Of a DNA stretch of 64,000 nt, positions 18,215-26,369 are shown one piece after another. This DNA comes from Chloroflexota bacterium (GTDB taxonomy: Bacteria > Chloroflexota > Dehalococcoidia > Bin125). The position numbers and the translations under genes were made by a program. The stretch's first letter is position 1. Every line of letters begins with the position of its first letter. Below the pieces are notes generated by a model. It did not search any database, was not told the origin of the DNA, and saw only the letters and a list, made by a program, of their open reading frames with translations. The DNA lies in contig JAPPNI010000034.1 of the NCBI GenBank assembly GCA_028873865.1, positions 62,001-126,000 of the forward strand. The letters run 5' to 3'.

Positions 18215-18868
18215 TCAACTCTGAGCGCTCGGCGTCGAGCGGTTGTACAGGTTCATCGCCGACTCCACGCCATGCTCGAGCATGTGCGCCACCGCCTCAG
18301 CAGCGCGCGTCTCCGCCTCATGCAGCAGCAATCGCTCCGACCGCGACGGATCGCTCAGCAGCCAGTCGGCGACATCGTCGGGATGACGCGAGCCCTTGCC
18401 GTCGACCATCGGCCGTCCGACGCCGATCCGCACGCGAGGAAAGTCAAGCTCGCCGATTACCGAGCGAATCGAGCGCATCCCGCGCTGCCCGGCGTCGGAG
18501 CCCGAGGGTCGGATCCGGATCCGTCCCGGTTCGAGATCAAGTTCGTCGACGAGCAGGATCAGGTCCGACGGCTCCGCGCGGTATCTGTCCAACAGCGACT
18601 GCACCGCCTTGCCCGACTCGTTCATGAACGTCCGGGGGATCACCACGGCGATCGGCCCATAAGCCGTTTCGGCCTGGGACACGCGAAATCGGGACTCGCG
18701 CTCAGGCTGAGGCAGTTTCAGCATCTTGCGAAGGTGTTCCGCCGATCGCGCGCCGGCGTTATGTCGATGCTGCGAGTATTCCGGCCCGGGATTGCCCAGC
18801 CCGACGATCAGTCGAGCGCCCTCCAGCGGCTTGATTCCGCGTCGTCGGAGTTTGGGCAGCCGAACCAT
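18215..18868 (-). CDS. pth: peptidyl-tRNA hydrolase, with altered active-site segment
   Basis: 217 residues. The fold and several catalytic residues of Pth are present: Asn in LIVGLGNPGPEY, His in HRHNAG, the TFMNESGKAV loop, and Asp in VDELDLEPG. The segment that is GGHNGL in Escherichia coli Pth (His113-Asn114) reads AGQRGM here, so the His-Asn pair that helps bind and hydrolyse peptidyl-tRNA is Gln-Arg. It also has a 16-residue basic N-terminal extension (MVRLPKLRRR...). It probably still releases peptides from tRNA, given its position before mfd, but activity cannot be assumed. Confidence 0.85.
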   Translation of the reverse strand: MVRLPKLRRRGIKPLEGARLIVGLGNPGPEYSQHRHNAGARSAEHLRKMLKLPQPERESRFRVSQAETAYGPIAVVIPRTFMNESGKAVQSLLDRYRAEPSDLILLVDELDLEPGRIRIRPSGSDAGQRGMRSIRSVIGELDFPRVRIGVGRPMVDGKGSRHPDDVADWLLSDPSRSERLLLHEAETRAAEAVAHMLEHGVESAMNLYNRSTPSAQS

Positions 18869-18900
18869 GCCTCAAGTGTCGCACGGACGCCTGAGGCGGA

Positions 18901-20490
18901 CTACGAAGAATCGCCCACGTACTTCTCGCCCAGCGCCGTCTCCCAGCGGAGGTAGTGCTGCATATCGGCGTAGCCGCGCTGCGGACCGAACGTGAGGATG
19001 TCGTTTGGGGGCGTCAAGACACCTGATAGTCCCTCTTCAATCGGTAATCGTTCCTCGCGATACGCCACCATGCCGCCCTGCATGACGCTCACATCGCCGT
19101 GTCCCAGCGACTCCACCGTTTGCGCCGCAAGTAAGGACTGGCGTCCGTCCTCGCACACGATGATCAGCGGCGAATCTTCGTAGGCAGCCATGAAGCTCCC
19201 GTCCGCTTCGAGATCACCGCGCGGCTCCCACTCGGCTCCCGGCGGGTGCCCTTCCGCGAACTCCTGGCTAGTGCCGACGTGAACCACCCTGGCATCCAGC
19301 GGATCAAACGCGTCCAGCGGGTCAACCAACCGCACTGACCCCCGCGCCTCCGCCAGCAGTGCTGGTTCGGCAACTGAAGGGCCTACGTCAAGCGACCGAC
19401 CCGCAGCGGTCCAGGCCCCGATCCCGCCGTCGAGCGCGTAGATGTGCCGATGGCCCATCTGCCGATACCAGGACGCTGTCAGCGCCGCACGCGCCACGCC
19501 GTCGCAGGCGAACACGATTGGCGCATGATGGACGATCGCGACATCGTCGCTCCGCTGCACCGCCTGTCCGCCAGGGAACCAGCGGAATCCGGGAATGTGC
19601 CCGGCCTCATGCTCGGTGTCGGTTCGAACATCGATGAAGTAGACGCTCTCCGACTCGCTGCGCTCTCGAAGTTCGTCCAATTGCTCGACGCCGATGAGCT
19701 GTACGCCGTCCTCTTCAGCGCAGCGCCGCGCATACCGTTCGGCCGCAGCCTGACCCTCGGCGGTAACCGCGGGCAGCGCGTCGCGGTCGGCGCCGAACTC
19801 AAGCCCGTGGCCAGCCAGCATCCAGCCAGCGGTGCCGTTCTTCAGCCCCACAACCTCACGCTCCAGCGCCATCCGCTGCAACACCCGGGTACCAATGATG
19901 CTCCGCGTCCGCCCCGCGCAGTTCACGACGACCGTCGCATCGTCGGGCGCATCCGCCAGCACATCGGTAATCCGCAGCGCAAGCTCGCCGCCGGGCATGC
20001 TGCGACCGCCCGGGATGCAGGCGCGGCGGTACTCCTCCGGCGTCCGAGTGTCGAGAATCACCAGCGAATCGCCGCGCTCAATCCGCTCATGCAGGTCGTC
20101 GGCGTCAATCTCCGGTACATGGTGAACGACCTCGACCCGCTCGCCAAAGTCCTTGCTCGGCACATTCACGCCCCACTCTGTCGGCAGATCGAGGAACGCC
20201 CAGCGATTCGTCCCGCCGGACAGCGTCGAAACATCGGAGTAGCCCATGCGCTCAACCGTCTCGGCGGCAAAGTGAACGCGCCGCTCATCCTCGTCGCACA
20301 GCACAATCGGCGTATCGCGATGAGGCACAGCCTCGGGAAGCTCGAACTCAAGCATCCGCCGAGGAATCAGGCTGGCCCCAACGATGTGCGACGCGTTGTA
20401 CTCAGGAGGATCGCGAACATCGATCAGAGCAATCGGTGCGTCGTCGGAAAGCCGCTCGTGCAGGTCGTCGGGTGTGATTGGTGTTGGCAT
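18901..20490 (-). CDS. four-domain rhodanese-like sulfurtransferase
   Basis: 529 residues made of four consecutive rhodanese domains (about 1-105, 125-235, 260-370, 390-490) and a short tail. Each keeps a Cys at the active-site loop: IVLCDEDERR, VVNCAGRTRS, VFACDGVARA and IVCEDGRQS. The domain starts also repeat the pattern (ALIDVRDPPEY, VILDTRTPEEY, YFIDVRTDTEH, RVVHVGTSQEF). Such multi-domain proteins transfer sulfane sulfur or move persulfides along the chain. No signal peptide is visible, so it is probably cytoplasmic. It stands alone upstream of pth, with a palindromic repeat region behind it. Confidence 0.85.
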   Translation of the reverse strand: MPTPITPDDLHERLSDDAPIALIDVRDPPEYNASHIVGASLIPRRMLEFELPEAVPHRDTPIVLCDEDERRVHFAAETVERMGYSDVSTLSGGTNRWAFLDLPTEWGVNVPSKDFGERVEVVHHVPEIDADDLHERIERGDSLVILDTRTPEEYRRACIPGGRSMPGGELALRITDVLADAPDDATVVVNCAGRTRSIIGTRVLQRMALEREVVGLKNGTAGWMLAGHGLEFGADRDALPAVTAEGQAAAERYARRCAEEDGVQLIGVEQLDELRERSESESVYFIDVRTDTEHEAGHIPGFRWFPGGQAVQRSDDVAIVHHAPIVFACDGVARAALTASWYRQMGHRHIYALDGGIGAWTAAGRSLDVGPSVAEPALLAEARGSVRLVDPLDAFDPLDARVVHVGTSQEFAEGHPPGAEWEPRGDLEADGSFMAAYEDSPLIIVCEDGRQSLLAAQTVESLGHGDVSVMQGGMVAYREERLPIEEGLSGVLTPPNDILTFGPQRGYADMQHYLRWETALGEKYVGDSS

Positions 20491-20599
20491 GGCTGAAGTC
20501 TAGGTCCGAACTCATTGACTGACTTCAGTTCGTCCCCCTCCGCCAATTCGCCCCGATGAGACCCGCGCGTAGATCACGGACTTGCAGTTGTCGTGAACC

Positions 20600-20714
20600 C
20601 CCTCTCCTTTTGGGAGAGGGCCGGGGTGAGGGTCCGGCCTCCGTCGGCACGTGATGACTGCGAAGGCTCGGCCGTCGCGGGCCCTCACCCTAACCCTCTC
20701 CCTCGGGGAGAGGG
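20600..20714. repeat. REPIN-like inverted pair of palindromic repeats (CCCTCTCC family)
   Basis: Two hairpins lie in opposite orientation about 70 bases apart. The first is CCCTCTCC-ttttg-GGAGAGGG (20600-20620) followed by CCGGGGTGAGGGTCC. The second is the mirror arrangement, GGGCCCTCACCCTAA followed by CCCTCTCCC-tcg-GGGAGAGGG (20694-20714). The two half-elements are imperfect reverse complements and could pair into one long cruciform. Similar sequences are common dispersed intergenic repeats in bacteria. It occupies the 262-base gap between the rhodanese and acyl-CoA synthetase genes. Confidence 0.7.
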
Positions 20715-20752
20715 GACCGGAAGGAGGAATGCGGATAGGTCTTGAAACGCCC

Positions 20753-22165
20753 CTACACCGCCGCCAGCCCCGACGCCTTCCGCAGCGCATTCGCCGCCCG
20801 CTCGAAGCTGGGGAACGTGGCGATCCCCTCTTCCTGCAGCCTCATCCTCGCGGTCAGCGCGGCCTCCTCGACGTGGCTCGGATGCAGCGCCGCCAGGAAT
20901 GGTTTATCCGACTCGGCCATGAATTTCTTCAGCGAGCCGATCAGGCGGTCGAACTCCTCCGGCTTGTCCTGCCAGCGACGAGCCATGAACGTAGCCGAGA
21001 GCTCCATCCCGACCGCGTCGATGTTCTCGTCCGCGTTGAGGATGTCGAAGATCGTGTCCAGGTGCTTCGGGTCCTGGCCGATCGTCCCGGCTGCGTCCAG
21101 CGGATTCCGGTAGCTGCCGCCGATAATGTTGAAGAACTCGGAGAGCTGGGCATAGCTCTCCTCCGAGAGCGTCGGCACCTTCCAGCCCGCCTTCTCAAAG
21201 GCGTCGGTGAGCACGACCGACTGGCCGCCGGTCATCGCGATCAGTCCGAGCCGATTGCCCTGGGTGCGCTTGGTCAACAAGGTGGCTTTGACCACGTCGA
21301 TCATCTCGTCGAGGTTGTGCACCGCGACCGCGCCGACCTGCCTGATCATCGCCTCCCAGATCGCCTGGTCGCTGGCCAGCGAGGCCGTGTGCGAGCGAAT
21401 CGCGCGTCCGCCGCCCTCGGTCTGGCCTCCCTTCCAGATGACCACCGGCTTCTTCGCCGCGACCTCGCGCAGCGTCCTGAACAGCCGTTGTCCGTCGCGC
21501 GCGCCCTCGATGTACATCCCAATCACCTCGGTCTGCGGGTCGTCGGCGAGGTACTCGAGGTAGTCGGCGGCCTCGAGGATGATCCCGTTGCCAAAGCTGA
21601 CCAGGGTCGAGCAGTAGAGCCCGTGCGCGGCGCCGGTCAGCGAGAAGTTCATCCCGTGCGTGCCCGACTGCGAGACGAAGCCGATGTTGCCCTGCACCCC
21701 GGCCGGCTGGTCGCGATTGAATCGCACGCCAAGTCCCGGCACGTGCAGACCCATGCAGTTGGGACCGATCAGCGCCAGACCGGACGGGTCGGCAATCTCG
21801 AAGATCTTGTTCTGCAGCTCGACCCCGATCTCCTCACCGGTCTCGGCGAAGCCGGACGTGAACAGCGTCACCCCGCCGACATTGGCCTCGACGCACCCCT
21901 GCACGATGAACGGCGCAACCTGCCGCGGCACCGCGCAGACGGCGAAGTCGACCTGGTCGGGGATATCGGTCAGCGACTTGTAGTTGGGGATGCCCAGCTC
22001 TTCGATCCCGGGAATCTCGCTCTCGTCGACCTGCACGCTGTAGACCGGGCCGTCGAATTCCTTCATCGAGCGCAGCCAGTTGTAGCCGCTGGCTTTCTTG
22101 TCGCCAATGACGGCGACAACCTTGGGCGCAAGCGCGCGGGTCAGGCGTTCACGTGTGACGGCCAT
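20753..22165 (-). CDS. ADP-forming acyl-CoA synthetase, CoA-binding (alpha) subunit
   Basis: 470 residues. An N-terminal CoA-binding Rossmann domain (PKVVAVIGDKKASGYN) is followed by two succinyl-CoA-synthetase-like flavodoxin domains, with GPNCMGLHVPG and GFVSQSGTHGMNF in the first. The phosphohistidine segment is AIRSHTASLASDQAIWE, corresponding to the phosphorylated His of NDP-forming acyl-CoA ligases. It would interconvert acyl-CoA + ADP + Pi with acid + CoA + ATP together with the ATP-grasp subunit encoded just upstream on the same strand (34-base gap). The acid used is unknown. Confidence 0.85.
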   Translation of the reverse strand: MAVTRERLTRALAPKVVAVIGDKKASGYNWLRSMKEFDGPVYSVQVDESEIPGIEELGIPNYKSLTDIPDQVDFAVCAVPRQVAPFIVQGCVEANVGGVTLFTSGFAETGEEIGVELQNKIFEIADPSGLALIGPNCMGLHVPGLGVRFNRDQPAGVQGNIGFVSQSGTHGMNFSLTGAAHGLYCSTLVSFGNGIILEAADYLEYLADDPQTEVIGMYIEGARDGQRLFRTLREVAAKKPVVIWKGGQTEGGGRAIRSHTASLASDQAIWEAMIRQVGAVAVHNLDEMIDVVKATLLTKRTQGNRLGLIAMTGGQSVVLTDAFEKAGWKVPTLSEESYAQLSEFFNIIGGSYRNPLDAAGTIGQDPKHLDTIFDILNADENIDAVGMELSATFMARRWQDKPEEFDRLIGSLKKFMAESDKPFLAALHPSHVEEAALTARMRLQEEGIATFPSFERAANALRKASGLAAV

Positions 22166-22198
22166 CGGAGTTCTCCAGAACTGTGAGCGAAAACTGCG

Positions 22199-22897
22199 CT
22201 AGTCGGATGAAGTGAGCAAAATGCGGGCGTCGACGGCGACGGCGCCATCCGGGCGAGCGAAGACGGGATTGAGGTCCAGCTCCGCGACCTCCGGGTTCGC
22301 TTCCGCAAACTCCGACAGCTGCATCAACATCGACTCAATCGCCTCAAGGTTCGCCGCCGGCTGCCCGCGGACGCCCTCCAGGATCGGGAAGCCCTGGATC
22401 TCGCGGATCATCTCGGAAGCGTCGCGAGGCTCCAGCGGGACGATCCGGAAGGCGACATCCTTGAGCACCTCGACGAACACGCCGCCCAGACCAAACATCA
22501 GCACCGGCCCAAACTGCTGGTCCTGGGTGACGCCGAGGATCACCTCGGCCCCCGGCTCGGCCATCGGCTGCACCGAGAGTCCCTGCAGATCCGCATTCGG
22601 CGCGGCCGCCGAGACCCGCTCGTGGATCGCGTCCCAGGCGGCGCGCAATCCGGACTCGTCGGCGATCCCCAGCTCGACCCCGCCGACGTCGGTCTTGTGC
22701 GTGATCGCATCGGAAACGACCTTGAGCGCCACGGGATAGCCGAGTTCGCCGGCGTGCGAGGCCGCTTCATCGGCGGACGCGGCGAGTCGTGTCTCCGTCA
22801 CACTCACGCCGGCCTCGGCCAGCAGTCCCTTGGCTTCGACCTCGGACAGGAGCGTGCGCTGCTCGGCGCGCGCAGCGGCGATGACATCAGCGGTCAT
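22199..22897 (-). CDS. ADP-forming acyl-CoA synthetase, ATP-grasp (beta) subunit
   Basis: 232 residues forming an ATP-grasp-5 domain. It begins SEVEAKGLLAEAGVSVTET, with the Lys strand YPVALKVVSDAITHKTDVGGVELG, then GVTQDQQFGPVLMFGLGGVFVE and the closing AELDLNPVFARPDGAVAVDARI, all characteristic of acetyl-CoA synthetase (ADP-forming) beta subunits. The open frame extends much further upstream, but GGAG lies 6 bases before the ATG at 22897 and the conserved sequence starts there, so the long form is rejected. It pairs with the alpha subunit downstream. Confidence 0.85.
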   Translation of the reverse strand: MTADVIAAARAEQRTLLSEVEAKGLLAEAGVSVTETRLAASADEAASHAGELGYPVALKVVSDAITHKTDVGGVELGIADESGLRAAWDAIHERVSAAAPNADLQGLSVQPMAEPGAEVILGVTQDQQFGPVLMFGLGGVFVEVLKDVAFRIVPLEPRDASEMIREIQGFPILEGVRGQPAANLEAIESMLMQLSEFAEANPEVAELDLNPVFARPDGAVAVDARILLTSSD

Positions 22898-23041
22898 GGG
22901 CATCTCCGGCAGAAATAGGCGCTCAACTGCGCGCAGAATACACGCCGACCCTCGACATCCCGACGCCGTTCCGCTGGAGCCGCTATTCTGTATACTCAGT
23001 TTCGCAGTTACCACCGCTGAGCAACGATGGAGGAGTTGGCC

Positions 23042-23260
23042 ATGGCCGAGGGTGATCCGTTCGAGGACTGGCTGGACATCGTCGAGGCGGCAAGAGAGCT
23101 GAACATCCACCCGCAATCCATGCGCCGACTCATCAAGCAGGGCCGGGTCCCCGCCCGCCTCTACGGAGGCAAATACCTCATCGAGCGAGACCAACTCCTC
23201 ATGTTCAAATCCAACTACGACCCCCGCCCAGGCCGAAAGCGCTCGCCTCGGTTGTTGTAG
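23042..23260 (+). CDS. small excisionase/BldC-type helix-turn-helix DNA-binding protein
   Basis: 72 residues. The core DWLDIVEAARELNIHPQSMRRLIKQGRVPARLYGGKYLIE is a winged MerR-like helix-turn-helix of the excisionase/BldC type, with a basic C-terminal tail (RPGRKRSPRLL). Such stand-alone proteins act as small transcription factors or recombination directionality factors. No integrase is nearby, so a regulatory role is more likely. GGAGGAG lies 6 bases before the ATG at 23042, which is preferred to the ATG at 23027. A TATACT -10-like hexamer lies at 22991. It diverges from the ADP-forming synthetase genes. Confidence 0.75.
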   Translation: MAEGDPFEDWLDIVEAARELNIHPQSMRRLIKQGRVPARLYGGKYLIERDQLLMFKSNYDPRPGRKRSPRLL

Positions 23261-23301
23261 AAAGTTCCAGTCTCGCCGGAGGCAAACAACAGATTCCTCA
23301 C

Positions 23302-25284
23302 TCAGTGCGCCGACGACGCCCCCTCGATGATCTCCTCGACCACATGCGGCTCCGCCAGTGTCGTCACATCGCCGACGTTCTCCGGCTCACCCTCGGCGAC
23401 CTTGCGCAGGATCCGGCGCATGATCTTCCCCGACCGCGTCTTCGGCAAACCGCCGACGAACTGGATCCGGTCGGGCGTGGCAATCGGACTGATCTCCGCC
23501 CGCACCTGGCGCTTCAGCTCGACCGCCAGATCCGGCCCCGGATCGAAACCGTCCTTGAGCAGCACGTAGGCGTAGATCCCCTCGCCCTTGATTTCATGCG
23601 GATAGCCGACGACCGCGGCCTCGGCGCAGCCGGCGTGGCCGACGAGGGCGCCTTCAATCTCCGCCGTGCCCAGCCGGTGCCCCGAGACGTTCAACACGTC
23701 GTCGACCCGGCCGGTCAGCCAGTAGTAGCCGTCGTGGTCGCGGAATGAGCCGTCGCCGGTGAAGTACTTACCCGGATACTGGATGAAGTAGGTGTTGATG
23801 AAGCGCTCGTGGTCGCCGTAGACCGTGCGCATCATCCCCGGCCAGCTCCGAGCCATGCAGAGCAGGCCGCTCTGCTGGTTGCCCTCCAGCTCATTGCCGT
23901 CCGGATCGACCAGTACCGGCTCGATCCCGAAGAAGGGCAGCGAGGCGGAGCCCGGCTTCATGTCGTTGGCGCCGGCCAGACCGGTCAGAATGTGCCCGCC
24001 CGTTTCGGTCTGCCAGTACGTATCCACGATCGAGCAATGACCATCCCCAACCACGTCGTGGTACCAACGCCACGCCTCGGGATTGATCGGCTCGCCCACA
24101 GTCCCCAGGACCCGCAAACTGGTCCGCTGGTGGACCTTGACCCACTCGTCGCCCTCGCGCATCAGCGCCCGGATCGCCGTCGGCGCCGTGTAGAGGATGT
24201 TGATCCCCAGCCGGTCGACCATGTCCCAGTAGCGCCCCGCGTCGGGATAGGTCGGAATCGACTCAAACATCACCGAGGTCGCCCCGTTGCCCAGCGGTCC
24301 GTAGACGATGTAGCTGTGACCCGTAATCCAGCCGACGTCGGCCGCGCAGCAGTAGATATCGCCCTCGCGGTAATCGAACGTGTATCGGTGGCTCAGCATG
24401 GTGAACAGCAGGTACCCCGCCTGCGTGTGCAGCACGCCCTTGGGTTTCCCGGTCGACCCCGACGTGTAGAGGATGAACAGCGGATCCTCGGCGTCGAGGA
24501 TCTCGGGCTCGCACTCGTCCGACTGGTGCGCAACCGTCTCGTGCCACCAGACGTCGCGGCCGTCCTTCATCGTCACGTCGCCGCCGGTGTGCTGATGGCA
24601 GATCACGAACTCGACGCAGTCGACGCCCGCCGCGTCGAGCTGGTCCATCGCCGCATCCACGTTCGCCTTGAGCGGCACCGTCCGACCGCCGCGCTTGCCC
24701 TCGTCCTGCGTGATCACGGCCTTGCACAGCGAATCCTCGACCCGATCTGCAATCGCCGTCGCCGAGAACCCGCCGAAGATCACCGAGTGAATCGCCCCGA
24801 TCCGAGCGCAGGCCAGCATCGCCGCCACGACCTCCGGCGTCATCCCCATGTAGATCGCGACCCGGTCGCCCTTGCCCACGCCCCGGCTGCGCAGCTCATT
24901 CGCCAGCCGGCAGACTTCGGCGTGTAGCTCGCGGTACGAGATCGACTCGTTGTCCGCCGGCTCATCGCCCTCCCACAGGATCGCCGTCTGGTCGCCGCGC
25001 GTCTCGAGGTGCCGGTCGAGGCAGTTCACCGAGACATTGAGCTTCGCCCCCAGGAACCACGCGATCTTGCCCTCGGCCAGGTTCTCCTCGCTCAGCGTGT
25101 GCCAGGGCTCGATCAAATCGAGGTGCTCATTCGCCATCTCCGTCCAGAAGGCGTCCGGCTCCTCCAGCGACCGTCGCCAGAGCGCCTCATAGCCCTCCCG
25201 CGACGTCACCAGCGCCCCATCGCGGACGTTGGCGGGCGGCGAATAAGTCTCATTGACCGGCATGGCGGCGTCAGGAGTAGTCAT
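23302..25284 (-). CDS. acs: acetyl-CoA synthetase (AMP-forming)
   Basis: 660 residues, normal length for Acs. The adenylation motif [16 protein letters not shown] is near residue 275, [13 protein letters not shown] and [11 protein letters not shown] follow in the large domain, and the C-terminal domain carries the adenylate-forming Lys in [16 protein letters not shown] near 616, the usual site of acetylation control. It makes acetyl-CoA from acetate, ATP and CoA. It lies downstream of the small HTH gene but on the opposite strand, and its promoter region contains a tandem-repeat array. Confidence 0.95.
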   Translation of the reverse strand: MTTPDAAMPVNETYSPPANVRDGALVTSREGYEALWRRSLEEPDAFWTEMANEHLDLIEPWHTLSEENLAEGKIAWFLGAKLNVSVNCLDRHLETRGDQTAILWEGDEPADNESISYRELHAEVCRLANELRSRGVGKGDRVAIYMGMTPEVVAAMLACARIGAIHSVIFGGFSATAIADRVEDSLCKAVITQDEGKRGGRTVPLKANVDAAMDQLDAAGVDCVEFVICHQHTGGDVTMKDGRDVWWHETVAHQSDECEPEILDAEDPLFILYTSGSTGKPKGVLHTQAGYLLFTMLSHRYTFDYREGDIYCCAADVGWITGHSYIVYGPLGNGATSVMFESIPTYPDAGRYWDMVDRLGINILYTAPTAIRALMREGDEWVKVHQRTSLRVLGTVGEPINPEAWRWYHDVVGDGHCSIVDTYWQTETGGHILTGLAGANDMKPGSASLPFFGIEPVLVDPDGNELEGNQQSGLLCMARSWPGMMRTVYGDHERFINTYFIQYPGKYFTGDGSFRDHDGYYWLTGRVDDVLNVSGHRLGTAEIEGALVGHAGCAEAAVVGYPHEIKGEGIYAYVLLKDGFDPGPDLAVELKRQVRAEISPIATPDRIQFVGGLPKTRSGKIMRRILRKVAEGEPENVGDVTTLAEPHVVEEIIEGASSAH

Positions 25285-25429
25285 GTCAGCATCCTCATCT
25301 GCGTCAGGGAAGTCGTCCTGCTGAAAATCCTAACGCGCCCCAACGATCTCCGTCCCCACCTCCGAGCGGGGACCAGCCCTGTGCCGGACATCTTCCCAAC
25401 CGCGAAGTCGTCAGTCCGGCGGCGCTCTT
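25285..25429. other. gene-less acs upstream region
   Basis: Between the acs start and the GIY-YIG gene there are 316 bases without a supported gene. The half nearest acs (25285-25429) contains nothing I recognise except a degenerate extra repeat unit near 25409. The rest is the 20-bp tandem array and one palindromic repeat, listed separately. The acs promoter must lie here, but I cannot place its -10 and -35 elements with confidence. Confidence 0.5.
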
Positions 25430-25548
25430 CCGTCAGTCCCGCGCTCTCTCCATCATTCCTGCCCCTGTCCGTCGTCCCAGCGCCCCCTCCGTCATTCCCG
25501 CGCCCCCTCCGTCGTTCCAGCGCCCCCTCCGTCATTCCAGCGCCCCCT
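25430..25548 (+). repeat. tandem array of 20-bp units
   Basis: About six head-to-tail units of 20 bases (one is 19), consensus CCGTCRTTCCMGCGCCCCCT, run at 25430, 25450, 25469, 25489, 25509 and 25529. The array continues directly into the palindromic repeat at 25549, whose first 14 bases (CCGTCATTCCCGCG) match the start of the unit. The later units are nearly identical and the earlier ones degenerate, as expected if units were added at the palindrome edge. Confidence 0.85.
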
Positions 25549-25581
25549 CCGTCATTCCCGCGTAGGCGGGAATCCATCCAG
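25549..25581 (+). repeat. palindromic REP-like element, copy 1 (CCGTCATTCCCGC family)
   Basis: 33 bases with a perfect 8-bp stem ATTCCCGC/GCGGGAAT (25554-25561 and 25566-25573) around the loop GTAG, followed by CCATCCAG. It differs by one base from two copies at 28204 and 28330. It lies 26 bases from the 3' end of a GIY-YIG gene and abuts the 20-bp tandem array on its other side. Confidence 0.9.
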
Positions 25582-25607
25582 AACCAACCTCGCGCTGGAC
25601 GACATCC

Positions 25608-25901
25608 TCACGCCAACTCCTCGAACAAATCCCTCCAGTCCGGATTCGACTCGAAGATGAGCCGGAACTTCCACGGTCGCTCCCACTTCTTCAACTGCTT
25701 CTCCCGCAGGATCGCTTGCTCCATGTCGTCGTGATATTCGTACCAGACCAACTGATCCAGACCGTGGCGCTTGGCGAAGCCGTCCACGAGGCGCTGCTTG
25801 TGGGTCCAGATGCGCTGGGGCAGATTGGATGTGACACCGACGTACAGCGTGCCCTTGGGCTTGTTCGTAATCATGTACACGGCGGGCTCGCGTCGCTGCA
25901 T
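25608..25901 (-). CDS. GIY-YIG domain protein
   Basis: 97 residues, a single GIY-YIG nuclease domain of the UPF0213/YhbQ-like type. The two signature strands are VYM (8-10) and YVG (20-22), the catalytic Arg is in LPQRIWTHK (Arg30), and the metal-binding Glu is in AILREKQLKKWERPWK (Glu67). A Tyr-Glu-Tyr-His strand (LVWYEYH) precedes it. Stand-alone proteins of this kind are widespread and poorly understood; DNA cleavage is presumed from the fold. GTG at 25910 is an alternative start. Its 3' end is 26 bases from a palindromic repeat of a family present three times in this window. Confidence 0.85.
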   Translation of the reverse strand: MQRREPAVYMITNKPKGTLYVGVTSNLPQRIWTHKQRLVDGFAKRHGLDQLVWYEYHDDMEQAILREKQLKKWERPWKFRLIFESNPDWRDLFEELA

Positions 25902-25959
25902 GGAGGGCACCCTGTATGGCGGAGTGGTCTAATCGAGGAGTGGTGCTCATCCCGATCGT

Positions 25960-26238
25960 TCACCCATCCTCCCACCTCTGCGGGACCAGCCCGTCCTCCG
26001 ACAACGCGTCCGCCGTCATCTCCAGCACCCCCAGCCAGAACACCTCCGTCGATCCCGGGAAGTCGCGGGTCAACTCCCCGACCAGGCTCTGCGGGTCGGG
26101 CTGGTCGCAGTACGCGATCATGATCATGATCAACGTGTCCACCGCCTGGCGGTACGACTTCTCCGCCTCTGCCTGTACCCGCAGCAGATCCAGCCCCTCC
26201 AGTCCATCCGGCCCGTCCAGCTCGTGCATCTCCGACAT
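25960..26238 (-). CDS. small acidic hypothetical protein
   Basis: 92 residues, acidic, with a helical middle (LLRVQAEAEKSYRQAVDTLIMIMIAYC) and a C-terminal part SLVGELTRDFPGSTEVFWLGVLEMTADAL. I do not recognise a family. AGGAG lies 6 bases before the ATG at 26238, which is preferred over a TTG at 26244. It diverges from the HTH gene at 26370 across an AT-richer 131-base gap, an arrangement often seen for a regulator and its target, but nothing else ties the two together. Confidence 0.5.
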   Translation of the reverse strand: MSEMHELDGPDGLEGLDLLRVQAEAEKSYRQAVDTLIMIMIAYCDQPDPQSLVGELTRDFPGSTEVFWLGVLEMTADALSEDGLVPQRWEDG

Positions 26239-26369
26239 CCTCAACTCCTGTCTCTGGTTCGGGAGCGCTCAGCCCCCATGTCTCGCCCAACACATTCCGG
26301 TCACATCTTCGGAACATATTTACGATACCATGGCGCGAACGTCTGTACTCACAGGAAAGGAGCCAGATC

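Noticed and set aside
20651-22186. 511-codon open frame on the plus strand
   Set aside because: It runs antisense through the ADP-forming acyl-CoA synthetase alpha gene, which has full motifs. The translation is Arg/His/Asp-rich without a domain.
22199-23194. Longer form of the ATP-grasp subunit starting at 23194
   Set aside because: The extra 99 residues overlap the divergent HTH gene, show no ATP-grasp similarity, and the ribosome-binding site lies before the ATG at 22897.
25430-25581. Possible CRISPR array at the 20-bp tandem repeats
   Set aside because: Units are contiguous without unique spacers, the repeat is too short, and no cas genes are present.
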